From: Embleya sp040605455
Lineage (GTDB): Bacteria; Actinomycetota; Actinomycetes; Streptomycetales; Streptomycetaceae
Assembly: GCF_040605455.1 (NCBI RefSeq)
Contig: NZ_JBEXCV010000035.1
Span: 1-64,000 of the forward strand
Direction: 5' to 3'
DNA length: 64,000 nt
Shown here: in pieces, positions 1 through 7,954 of the stretch
How the letters are laid out: each line of letters begins with the position of its first letter
Numbering within the stretch: position 1 is the stretch's first letter
The notes under the pieces: generated by a model
Database searches by the model: none
What the model was told of the DNA's origin: nothing
Seen by the model: the letters and a program-made list of their open reading frames with translations, nothing else
Position numbers and translations under genes: made by a program

Positions 1-46
1 CCTCCACCGGACTCGACCCGGTCGTCGTAATCGCCACGTCGGTCAT
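1..46 (-). CDS. Start of an unidentified gene (runs off the window)
   Basis: An ATG on the minus strand at 46 reads MTDVAITTTGSSPVE and runs off the left edge. It is preceded by AAAGGGAG seven bases upstream, a good ribosome binding site, which is the main reason to call it. Only 15 residues are visible, so no function can be given. Confidence 0.45.
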   Translation of the reverse strand, partial: MTDVAITTTGSSPVE

Positions 47-211
47 CGGATACTCCCTTTGCTCAGGGTGTACACCGAGTCCTTGATAGTCCCTGACTGA
101 TCGTCGGGGTGTCCACCTATCGACCGATTGACGAACAAGATCGCCTGGGGCGGCGCGCATCGGATCCAGCGTCCAAAGGGGGTCCAACCCAGGTAAGCCC
201 AAAAGCCGCCG

Positions 212-613
212 TCAGTTGATCTTGAGGTCTTGAGCCTGCTCGTGGGCATCGCCCTGCGGCTCAGGAGTCGGTGGTGAGGCGTTCGATGGCGGCCTGGCGG
301 CCTGGCGGTCTTGTCGGGAAGGCAGGGAGTAGCGGCGGGCGGTTTCGACGGAGTGGCCGAGGAGTTCGGCGACGGTGACGATGTCGGTGCCCGCGCGGGT
401 CATGGTGGTGCCGGCGGTGTGGCGGAGGACGTGGGGGGTGAAGTCGGCGTCGCGGCCGATGGGGATGCCTGCGGCGTCGGCGATGGTGGTGAGGATGTCG
501 TGGACGGCGCGTACGGTCAGCCGCTGCCCGCGTCGGCTGAGGAAGAGTGCGGGTTCGTCGGCCTGTGGCCATGTGCGGCGTTCGGTCAGCCAGGTGTCGA
601 GGGAGTTTCTCAA
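212..613 (-). pseudogene. Tyrosine recombinase, C-terminal fragment
   Basis: This 133-codon frame carries the catalytic half of a phage-type (tyrosine) integrase: HVLRHT with the HxLRH motif, LGH, and the tyrosine in the ARRY segment near the end. Integrases of this class are usually 300-400 residues, with an N-terminal SAM-like DNA-binding domain, which is absent here. Upstream (613-625) the reading frame runs into an unrelated fragment on the other strand, so the N-terminus was lost by rearrangement. It is unlikely to be active. The last ~30 residues are low-complexity. Confidence 0.8.
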
Positions 614-925
614 CCGCCCAGACCGGTCGCCGTAGGCGACGGCGTCGTGGTGTATGCGGATGCACTGGGTGAGTGGACCGCCTCACAGATCACCGACTTC
701 GATGCCGCCGAGAACTGCGTTGGTGTCGTCGAACTGGACTGGTCGGCCCCCGAACCCGCAACCGGCGCCGACCTGGGCGGCGTGCGGCCGCTCCGGCTCA
801 CCCACCACAGCCGGAACGGCAAGCTCTCGCACTGCGACCACTCGTGGGGCCTGTCGCGGAGCTTCACGGTGATCGGCTCCCTGCCCCCGATGGTGACCGA
901 GCTCTCGTACGCTTACGCCTCCTGC
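613..925 (+). pseudogene. Internal fragment of a conserved Streptomyces-type protein
   Basis: In the plus frame, residues such as GDGVVVYADALGEWTASQ, VELDWSAPEP and PLRLTHHSRNG read as an ordinary folded protein and not as antisense noise. They resemble a small conserved hypothetical family of streptomycetes (recalled by eye, no search). There is no start codon with a binding site. The frame upstream of 613 is antisense to the recombinase fragment, and downstream of 925 it degenerates. I read it as a scrap joined to the recombinase by rearrangement; function unknown. Confidence 0.5.
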
Positions 926-963
926 CGGGGCCCCAGTAGCAACGGCCGAGCTTTGCGAAACGC

Positions 964-1075
964 GTGCTCTCACTGTCCGGGGACGAGAAGACCGTCCACG
1001 TGGCCGGGAGCTGGGACCTGCACGAATACCGCCATTCGAGCCTGACACATCTCGGTGAGGCGGGGGCGAGTCAGC
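964..1075 (+). pseudogene. Second tyrosine recombinase scrap
   Basis: The frame reads WDLHEYRHSSLTHLGEAGAS, matching the catalytic RHxxLTHLGE region of a different class of actinobacterial tyrosine integrase. In that family it is followed by an SRHKK..RRYF segment with the nucleophilic tyrosine; here the match stops at about 1073 and kinase sequence follows in another frame. About 35 residues survive. Together with the recombinase at 212-613 it marks an old integration hot spot. Confidence 0.6.
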
Positions 1076-1089
1076 TGATGCCGTCCTGC

Positions 1090-1937
1090 GGGACATGGTC
1101 GTCGACCACGGGCCGCTGCCGGCCGCCCAGGTCATGCTGCCGGCCTGGGGAATCGCCCACGCCCCCACCGACATCCACGCCGCGAACGTGGTGCACCGGG
1201 ACCTCAAGCCCGGCAACATCCTGCTGGACGAGAGCGGTCCGAAGGTCATCGACTTCGGCATCGTCAAATCCCTGACGCAATCCGTGACCTACCGCAGCCA
1301 CTCCACTCGGATCGGCACCCCGCTGTACATGTCGCCCGAACAGGCCATGGGCCGCACCGTGGACACGGCCTCCGACGTCTTCGCCCTCGGCTCCACCCTG
1401 TACTTCCTCGCCACCGGCCGCGAGGCGTTCGCCGCCGAGAACGAGTGGGGCGTTGCCCACCGCATTGCTGCGGACGACCCGGAAGTGTCCGTCCTCGCCC
1501 CGCCCCTGCGCCGACTGGTCGTCGCCTGCCTGCACAAGGACCCCAAGCGGCGCCCGACCCCGGCGCTGGTGCGTACGTGGTGCGAAGAGGAGCTGGGTGA
1601 CGCGCCCGGTCGGATGGTCGGGTTCACGGTCGCCGCGCTGGGGGTCGCGGTGCCGGCGGCGGGGATGACGGACGACTCGTCGTACGCCGGACTGCTGCCC
1701 GGCATCGTCGCCTTCGGGCTGGGCGCCGGCATCGTGTTCACCACGATGTGGGTCGCCGCGGCGTCGGGCGTCGCGGACGTCGAGCAGGACGCCTCCCGAC
1801 CGGCGTCCACCGCACTCCAGTCGGCTCCGGGGGCCGGCCTGGCGGTGCTGGTCTCGGTGGGCGGGATCCGGACCGCCGTGGCGGTGATCGCGGTGGGCGC
1901 CCTCATCGGTCTCCCGGCCCCGCCGGGAGACCGATGA
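1090..1937 (+). pseudogene. Headless Ser/Thr kinase fused to an MFS transporter tail
   Basis: Residues 1-168 (from the ATG at 1095) are the C-lobe of a bacterial Ser/Thr kinase: VVHRDLKPGN catalytic loop, DFG metal site, SPEQ at the end of the activation segment. The whole N-lobe (P-loop and catalytic lysine) is missing. From about nt 1605 the protein changes to SYAGLLPGIVAFGLGAGIVF and TTMWVAAASGV, typical of the last helices of an EmrB/QacA-type 14-TM drug exporter. The join is in frame, so a 280-residue chimera could be made, but neither half has its active parts. Reads as two eroded genes fused by deletion. Confidence 0.75.
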
Positions 1938-1985
1938 GGGCGTGCGGCCTCCTGCCGATCCGGCCGGGCCTGCCGATCCGATCGA

Positions 1986-2177
1986 TCAGTCGTCTTCGTC
2001 CTCGGCGCGGTCACCCTCGGCCTGCGACGTCTCGTAGGCGTGGGCGGTCTGCTCCGATGTGGCGTCTTCATCGGACAGGCGCATGTCGCTTCCCCGCACC
2101 ACAACGCGCGGGGGCGAGTGCATTCCGTGGTGGTCGTCATAAAGCCGGTGCTTGCCGCGCACCTCGGTGTCAGGCAT
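1986..2177 (-). CDS. Small acidic hypothetical protein (63 aa)
   Basis: The ATG at 2177 is preceded by AGGAGG at five bases, one of the best ribosome binding sites in the window. The product (MPDTEVRGKHRL...) is hydrophilic, with an acidic tail rich in Asp and Glu, and has no membrane segment or cysteine. No family is recognised. Longer frames extend upstream to 2564 but lack a binding site and are low-complexity, so the short form is preferred. Confidence 0.6.
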   Translation of the reverse strand: MPDTEVRGKHRLYDDHHGMHSPPRVVVRGSDMRLSDEDATSEQTAHAYETSQAEGDRAEDEDD

Positions 2178-2866
2178 GGAAACCTCCTGCGGCCCACCGC
2201 ACCCGGCGGTGCCGGGTGCGGTTCCGCTGTGTCTCCAGTGTCCCTCTTCCGCCGCTGCTGCACGCGGGGTGTCGCTCGGGTTTGGTGGGCGCTGTCGCAG
2301 TTGGTCGCGGCGGCGTGTCAGGTAGGCGGTCTCGGGGGTATTGCCCGCCAGGTCGATGGCTGTGTCGTACGCAACCGGTAGATACCGTAGTCGGCCCCGC
2401 ACGTGGGAATCATTCCCAGGCGCGCCGGGCGGTCGGCCTCGCACGGGCGGGGATGTTGCCTCACTGCCACGCACCCACGTCGTCCAGCGCTGTGTCGGCC
2501 TCGTATCCGTGGAGCGGCCGACACGGTGTCGATTCGACATCGACATCGACACCGCCCCGAGCACGGCAACGAGCTTGTGTTCGGGCGCCCAGCAACCTGG
2601 GGGCGCGCATCAGGTCGGAGGTGACTGCTCGGATGCGAGTGTCAGGCGCAGGCGTCGGCGGGCCTTCTTCAGGAGGTGCGGGCCTGTCGGTCGGTGACCT
2701 CGAGGAAATACGCGCTCTCGGCCGAGGTGAAGCCGTCCACCTTGAGCGCCGGCGCGATGCCCTCGGACGCTGCATTCCGGGCGCCGGCTTGCGACCGCCC
2801 TGAGCCTGCTGAGAAGCTCGCCAGTCATGAGCCACAGGCAGTCCCGAAATAATTTCATGCACTTTA
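2178..2866. other. Region without a confident gene
   Basis: No frame has a convincing start and codon pattern. A minus-strand stretch at about 2660-2780 (GIAPALKVDGFTSAESAYF) looks like a scrap of a real protein but has no start and is closed by stops. Nothing else is seen. Confidence 0.4.
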
Positions 2867-3412
2867 TCAGTCGGTGGTCGAATTAAAATCTGCGAATTTG
2901 GAGCCCAGATTACATTCTGAACCGCCTGTTGATCGGCAGCTCACATTTTCGATCTCCGAATCAACTCCGCCGAAGACCACCGCGTAACTTTTGTTGGAGT
3001 TTGGCGATTTGATTGTACGCTCGTTGGATACATTCCCCCCCTTTCGAACCACGGTCACGTTTCCGATCGTTGCATCCACGACACCGTAAGCTACGATATC
3101 CCCTTTTTTGAATCTCTGGATTGCCACATTCATTGGATTGCCTGCCCAGTATTCGAGGCCGCAAGCAGGTGCGCTGCGCTCCGTATTATATTCGACACTC
3201 AAGCAGGTGGATTCAGATTGGCCTCGAGTTTCGTAAGCCTTCCAAACGGAGCCGTTCCACTCCCCGGCGCCTATCTCCTGCTTTTGGGATGCGGTCGCCT
3301 GTTCGCGCTCTGGGGTGCCGGGGCTGTTCGTCGAACAGGCTGAACATATCAACATGAAAAGCAATGTGACTGCATATCGGAAGGTGCGTTTCCGTGTCCT
3401 AATTTTGACCAC
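2867..3412 (-). CDS. Small lipoprotein, function unknown
   Basis: A GTG start at 3412 with GGAAG five bases upstream gives 181 residues: positively charged start (KIRTRKRTFRY), hydrophobic stretch, then the lipobox ICSAC, so it is probably lipidated and anchored outside the membrane. The mature part contains four further cysteines and many Asn/Ser; no domain is recognised. A longer frame reaches 3616 but its extra residues are translated from a terminator hairpin (3449-3490), so the longer start is rejected. Base composition is clearly more A/T-rich than the neighbours, suggesting recent acquisition. Confidence 0.7.
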   Translation of the reverse strand: MVKIRTRKRTFRYAVTLLFMLICSACSTNSPGTPEREQATASQKQEIGAGEWNGSVWKAYETRGQSESTCLSVEYNTERSAPACGLEYWAGNPMNVAIQRFKKGDIVAYGVVDATIGNVTVVRKGGNVSNERTIKSPNSNKSYAVVFGGVDSEIENVSCRSTGGSECNLGSKFADFNSTTD

Positions 3413-3448
3413 CGAGACTTCCGTGGGTGATTGTTTGGTCAATAGATC

Positions 3449-3490
3449 ATGGAGTTGAGTGACGGGCATTTGCCCATCACTCAACTCCAT
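3449..3490. terminator. Long perfect stem-loop (terminator)
   Basis: A 14-bp perfect outer stem (ATGGAGTTGAGTGA with its complement) encloses a further 5-bp GGGCA/TGCCC stem with a 2-base loop, separated by one mismatch. It lies 24 nt after the stop of the secreted protein at 3514-3924 and just upstream of the lipoprotein, so it most likely ends the secreted-protein transcript. There is no U-tract, as is common in actinobacteria. Confidence 0.8.
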
Positions 3491-3513
3491 GAAAACTCCA
3501 AAAAACGCAAGTT

Positions 3514-3924
3514 CTACCAGGAAGTGGCGCGGCCCTGTACGCCAGTCAGGTGGGTATATCCGTGTGCGGTCACCCGGACGTAGTTGTTGTATACGCCGGA
3601 ACCAATCGTCTGGCAATATTCGCCAGTGCCGCGGATGTCACCGCTTGCCCACTGGCGATTTGTCGTGCCGGATTCGCGAATCGAGAAGAACCAGCCGTGT
3701 GCCGACCCCCAAGGTTCGCTGTAGTTTGCCACACGCGCGCAGCCCTGTACGTTCCATCCGGCTACGTCGCCGGTGCCCCCCTTCCAGAAGTCGCTTGCAA
3801 GGGGGTTGTATAGATCGCTGAGGTTTTGCCAGTCGGTGGTGTCGGCCTGCGCAGTTGTTGTGTTTCCGAAGACCAGGAGAAGCCCTGCTACGAGAGCGGC
3901 GGCCGAAGTTAAAGTCTTGCGCAT
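3514..3924 (-). CDS. Small secreted protein, function unknown
   Basis: The 136-residue product has a classical signal peptide (MRKTLTSAAALVAGLLLVFG, cleavage after AQA). The mature ~108 residues have two cysteines (GCARV and EYCQT) that could form one disulfide, and many Trp, Gly and Asn, fitting a small extracellular beta-rich domain. No family is recognised. GGAG lies eight bases before the ATG. It has its own strong terminator at 3449-3490. It is A/T-richer than the region average. Confidence 0.75.
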   Translation of the reverse strand: MRKTLTSAAALVAGLLLVFGNTTTAQADTTDWQNLSDLYNPLASDFWKGGTGDVAGWNVQGCARVANYSEPWGSAHGWFFSIRESGTTNRQWASGDIRGTGEYCQTIGSGVYNNYVRVTAHGYTHLTGVQGRATSW

Positions 3925-4572
3925 CTGGAAAGCTCCGAATCCTTATTCGCATCTCTTCCGGGCCTGAATGCCCGGTCGAAGAAGTTATTTGCAGAAAAAA
4001 GCTACAGGGAGAAAATGCGACCCACAATATGACCACCGTCACGTTTGGATTTGAGAATCCAATGGCTTTCCGGCAATATTCGGTTGATGACAAAAATAGT
4101 CTCTGGACCCTGATGTCCTATTTGCTGGATCACTTTTAGACGTCATGGGCAAATATCGATGAGGTGTCTCAATGAAGATGGTCCCGGCATGGATTTAGTA
4201 GCTTTCCGTAGCGAAGTAATGTTCGTTTGTCCTCGGTGTCAGAATTCTTCTCGATTCGTGGTGATGCTGCGTCACCATCGTCTTGGCGGGACGGACAGGA
4301 GAAAAGGGATGTGACGGAAGGTCTTGGCGAAGCGCGATGTCCGGTCTTCGACCATGTCGTTGGCCTCATCGAGGCGGGCGATGAGCGCGTCGGTGTGTCG
4401 CTCGACGGTCGGGTCCGTGCCGCCACCAGTCGCTCACCGCAGCTCGGCGTCGTCCTGTCCCGGGTGCCGGCTCGACAGGGTGGGCCGCGCTTGCATGTCC
4501 CTTGCAGGCAAACCGACTTGGCGAAGCGCCCCTCCGTGCGGGACGGGGGAGCGAGGTTAGACAATCCATGTC
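3925..4572. other. Intergenic region with one possible gene scrap
   Basis: No complete gene. On the minus strand about 4263-4415 an open stretch (HTDALIARLDEANDMVEDRT, then SRFAKTF) has the look of a helical protein but is closed by stops on both sides. It is probably a relic of unknown origin. Confidence 0.35.
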
Positions 4573-6357
4573 ATGAACGGTGACGGGGTAGGTCGGTTGG
4601 TCGGTGTGCGTTCTCGGTGGTCGGGTTCGACGCAGGTGTTTGCGTTGGTCGCGGCGACGTTATGTTTCGTGGGTGCGGCGGCCTGGTCGTGGTGGTCGGC
4701 GTGGCATCTGCCGTCGTGGGACCGGCAGATGGACTTGCACGTGTACATCGGCGCGGTGCGCGCGGTGGGCGACGGGAGGCCTCTGTACGAGTACGCGGCG
4801 GAGAACGGCGACCCGTTCACGTACCCGCCGTTCGCGCTCGCGGCCTTCTGGCCGTTGGGCTGGATGTCGGAGTCGGTCGCACGGGCGGTGTGGACCGGGG
4901 CCACGCTCGTCGCGGTGATCGCGATCGTGGCCGCGCTCGTCGTACGTCACAAGGTCGTGGGACGACGCCGGTACCTGACGATGACACTCGCGGGCGCTGC
5001 GGTGCTGGTGTGGTCCGCGCCCTTGCAGAGCAATCTGCGTTTCGGTCAAGTCAGCGTGTTCCTGGTCGTGTTGGCCTTCGTGGACGCGCTCGACCTGACG
5101 CCGCGTCCGGTACGAGGGGTGTTGATCGGTGTCGCGGCGGCGATGAAACTGACCCCACTGCTGTTCGTGCCCTACCTGTGGATCACCGGCCGGCGCCGCG
5201 ACGCGGTACGAGCGGGTACGTCGTTTGCGGCGTGCACGGGTCTGGCGCACTTGTTGTGGCCAGGTCTGTCCACGACTTTCTGGACGGACGCGATCTTCAG
5301 CACCTCGCGCATCGGGAACCTTGCCGCGACCGGGAACCAGTCGCTCAACGGCGCACTCATACGGGTCGGGGTGGTGCCGCCCGAGCGAACGGCGGCGTGG
5401 CTCGTGCTGTCCGCGCTGGCCTGCGCCGTGGCGTTGGTCGCTGCGCGTCAGTGCCATCGCGAGGGCCGGTCGGCGCAGGGCGTGGTGGTCGTGGGGTGCG
5501 CGACGGTGGTGGCGTCACCGGTGTCGTGGACACACCACCAGGTGTGGCTCGTCCTGGCGGGTCTCCTGCTGGTCGCCGGGCCCCGCAGGACTCGCGTGCC
5601 GTGGGGCGTGGCACTGCTCGTGGCCATGACGATCAGCGTGGGCGGGTGGCTCCCGGGTGGCTTCGTCCGGGAGAACGTACGGCTGCTCGCGGCTCTCGCG
5701 GTGTGCACCTGGGGTCTCGCGCCGCTTCGGGACCGGGCACCCACGACGGTCGGTCTTCTGCCGGGTGTGCGGCTGGTGGTACGACCGCGCACGGCCATGG
5801 CGTATACGGCCGTTCTCGCGGTGGCCGCGGGCGGCGCGATGTTTCTCGTTCGGGAGTCGCCGGTCGTCGTGCGCTTCGAGACGCCGGACCACCACGACAC
5901 GTCGCTGTGGGGGCCGCCGACGGACGGCTGCATCTCGTACGACGCGATACCGAGGCGCGACGGCGCCGTCGGCGGATACGGCTGTTTCAGCGCCGTGGAC
6001 CCGGTGGGCGGTACTCAACTCAATTTCAGCGTCTCGAAAGGCGGTCCGGACGGAATGGTCACGATCCAGGGTCAGGTCGGCCCGGAAATCAAACGCCTGG
6101 TGTTCGTCCCCGTCGAGGGCACGAAACCACTCGCGGTGCCGCTGCTGCCGCAGCCCGGACCCGGCAGTGAACCGGTTCACGCTCCTGCGGGGGGAGTCCC
6201 CAACGCGAACCGTCCGGAGGGACCGATAGAGGACCGTCGCATAGATGGCGCCCGCGGCTTCTCCATAGCCGCGACCAACACCGACCACGCCCTGCTCTTG
6301 GCCTATGGCGCGGACGGACGGCTGGTCTCGCACGAGAGCAGCAAACTCCGCATGTAG
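4573..6357 (+). CDS. GT87-family polyprenol-phosphate-mannose mannosyltransferase
   Basis: 594 residues. The first ~430 form about ten hydrophobic helices; the loop after helix 1 carries MDLHVYIGAVRAVGDGRPLY, the conserved acidic loop of GT87 (DUF2029) mannosyltransferases, followed by FTYPPFALAAFWPLG and FGQVSVFLVVL, also typical. Such enzymes use polyprenyl-phosphate-mannose on the outer face of the membrane to add alpha-1,2-mannose to glycolipids or glycans. After the last helix (about residue 435) comes an unusual ~160-residue outside domain rich in beta-type sequence, with two cysteines (DGCISYD, YGCFS). It is convergent with the dioxygenase pseudogene; the hairpin at 6378-6411 ends it. 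Confidence 0.85.
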   Translation: MNGDGVGRLVGVRSRWSGSTQVFALVAATLCFVGAAAWSWWSAWHLPSWDRQMDLHVYIGAVRAVGDGRPLYEYAAENGDPFTYPPFALAAFWPLGWMSESVARAVWTGATLVAVIAIVAALVVRHKVVGRRRYLTMTLAGAAVLVWSAPLQSNLRFGQVSVFLVVLAFVDALDLTPRPVRGVLIGVAAAMKLTPLLFVPYLWITGRRRDAVRAGTSFAACTGLAHLLWPGLSTTFWTDAIFSTSRIGNLAATGNQSLNGALIRVGVVPPERTAAWLVLSALACAVALVAARQCHREGRSAQGVVVVGCATVVASPVSWTHHQVWLVLAGLLLVAGPRRTRVPWGVALLVAMTISVGGWLPGGFVRENVRLLAALAVCTWGLAPLRDRAPTTVGLLPGVRLVVRPRTAMAYTAVLAVAAGGAMFLVRESPVVVRFETPDHHDTSLWGPPTDGCISYDAIPRRDGAVGGYGCFSAVDPVGGTQLNFSVSKGGPDGMVTIQGQVGPEIKRLVFVPVEGTKPLAVPLLPQPGPGSEPVHAPAGGVPNANRPEGPIEDRRIDGARGFSIAATNTDHALLLAYGADGRLVSHESSKLRM

Positions 6358-6377
6358 TGAGATGACCGATGAAGCCA

Positions 6378-6411
6378 CGCCCCTTGGAACCGCTCGCGGT
6401 TCCAAGGGGCG
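6378..6411. terminator. Bidirectional terminator hairpin
   Basis: A perfect 14-bp stem (CGCCCCTTGGAACC and its complement) with a 6-base loop lies 20 nt after the stop of the GT87 gene and at the end of the convergent dioxygenase gene. Confidence 0.85.
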
Positions 6412-7069
6412 ACCCGTCCGAGGTCATGCGGATGACCCGGCAAGGCGGGGGTGAACGACGCAAACAAACGTCCCGCGCGGTGGCTGTCGTCGACGGCGAC
6501 AAACGCGCGCGGGCCGTCGTCGGGGCCGAGGCTCGGATCGGAGCCGGAGCGAGGGCACCAGTTGGGACTGGCCGGCAGGTGCCGGGTGTGCTCGTGGGAG
6601 ACCAGGTGCGGCGGGCCCAGATCCTCCGGCACGTCGCACAGATAGACGAACATCTCCACCTGGCGGCATCCGGGAGTGTCGGTGGGCACCAGGACGGTGT
6701 GGTTGAGAGGTAGTCCCGGTGCAGGTCCTGCTCGTAGTCGGCGGCGCCGGTGTACTTCGCCCACACCTCCGCCGAGTACATCCGCAGGTCGTCGTGACCC
6801 GTGAGCGCGGCGGCCAGGCTCGTCAGGCGCGGGTGCACCGCCAACAGACTCAGTTCCGGGCAGACGAAGGGGAACGTGTCGATCCCCGCAAACTCGTCGT
6901 CGACGTAGCGCCGGCGGCGGGGATCGACTCCGTCGTGAAAGGCTGCGGCCGAGGGGTGAAGCGCTTCGAGACCGCTCAGTGCGGATGCCAGATCCTCGAC
7001 CGAGAGGAACCCCGGCAGTACGACGAATCCGTCCCGTGACCACTTTGCGACGACCTCGCTGGTGTCCAT
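6412..7069 (-). pseudogene. Phytanoyl-CoA dioxygenase (PhyH) family, frameshifted
   Basis: The ATG at 7069 starts a PhyH-like Fe(II)/2-oxoglutarate oxygenase: WSRDGFVVLPGFLSVEDL, then the iron-binding HxD in DLHRDYL. At 6705-6709 a CT duplication shifts the frame; reading continues in the next frame as LNHTVLVPTDTPGCRQ and EMFVYLCDVPEDLGPPHLVS, clearly the same family. The C-terminal region that should hold the second iron-binding His is not recognisable, so the tail is also damaged. Substrate unknown. The frameshift could be a sequencing error, but the missing tail argues for a pseudogene. Confidence 0.75.
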
Positions 7070-7370
7070 GGACCCAGAATGCGCCCGAACTCCGCGAACC
7101 GACAACTGAATTCGGACTCTGCAGAGACGAGCAGGCATCGACTGACCAAGGCGAATCGATGCCCCCGCTCGTCGGCCGGATGCGAGCGTGCCCGGGCAAC
7201 GGCGGGCGTACACGAGGGCGTCGGCGCGCGGGGCGGCTCTGCCGCGCACTGCGTAGTGGATGCCGGCGTCTCCGCCTCCGTTGGGCGATCGCAGTTGTAG
7301 GCCGCGGCGCCGCCGGCCGTCACAGGGCCGTGGTCAGGCCCGTCGAGCTGAGGATGAAGGACCGGCAATG

Positions 7371-7566
7371 TCACTCGGCTGAGTCGTGGAGCGCGTCCAG
7401 GGCGCCTCCAGGGGTCCACGGGAATTCGGTGTACTGCTGAAAGCGGGTCGAACTCCAGCGCCAGGGGTGGGTGTCGACGAGGTCGGGATGCATGGCCGAC
7501 AGCTCGGCCAGGAGCCTTTGCGCTGCCTTCTCGGGTTCGCGGCCGTAACAACGGCGGCTTACAGGT
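7371..7566 (-). pseudogene. C-terminal scrap of an unidentified protein
   Basis: The minus frame ending at 7371 reads EPEKAAQRLLAELSAMHPDL, then WRWSSTRFQQYTEFPWTP, natural-looking protein sequence closed upstream by a stop near 7566. It has no start or binding site. Family not recognised. The adjoining stretch to 7877 has no convincing gene. Confidence 0.35.
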
Positions 7567-7877
7567 CCGCGACTTCATCGTCCTCGGGCCGCCGCCGCGG
7601 CCGTCGTGCGCTGCCTGACCGCACCGGGCACGGCCGGGCAGACCCTCAACCTGGTACCGGCGTCGCGATCTCCGTCCGCGACGTGGCGGTACACGTCAAG
7701 GTTCACTTCCCCGACGCCGCGGTCGTCGACGCCCCCCGCGTCGCTCGGGACCCCCTCGGCGCGTGCGCCGACACGACCGGCGTGCGGCGCATCCCGGGCT
7801 GGTGCCCGACGGCGAACGTGCGCGTGCACGATCACAGGCTTCCGCTGACTTGCCCTTGCGCCATGGATCAAGAAGGC

Positions 7878-7914
7878 GGCCCGGTTCGGCGGTTGAAGAT
7901 CACCGAACCGGGCC
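7878..7914. terminator. Terminator of the GH5 gene
   Basis: A perfect 12-bp stem (GGCCCGGTTCGG and its complement) with a 13-base loop lies about 40 nt after the stop of the GH5 gene on the minus strand. Confidence 0.8.
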
Positions 7915-7954
7915 TTGGCGTGCCGTCACGTCAGCTGGTGGCTCCAGGGTCCTT

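Noticed and set aside
311..1045. A 244-codon plus-strand frame as a single gene
   Set aside because: Its first 100 codons are antisense to the recombinase fragment and only the middle looks like protein; it is a join of unrelated pieces.
1289..2263. Long minus-strand frame opposite the kinase-MFS chimera
   Set aside because: Pro/Arg/Thr-rich antisense shadow of high-GC coding sequence, no binding site.
3413..3616. Longer start for the lipoprotein at 2867
   Set aside because: The extra residues come from the terminator hairpin at 3449-3490 and leave the signal peptide in the middle of the protein.
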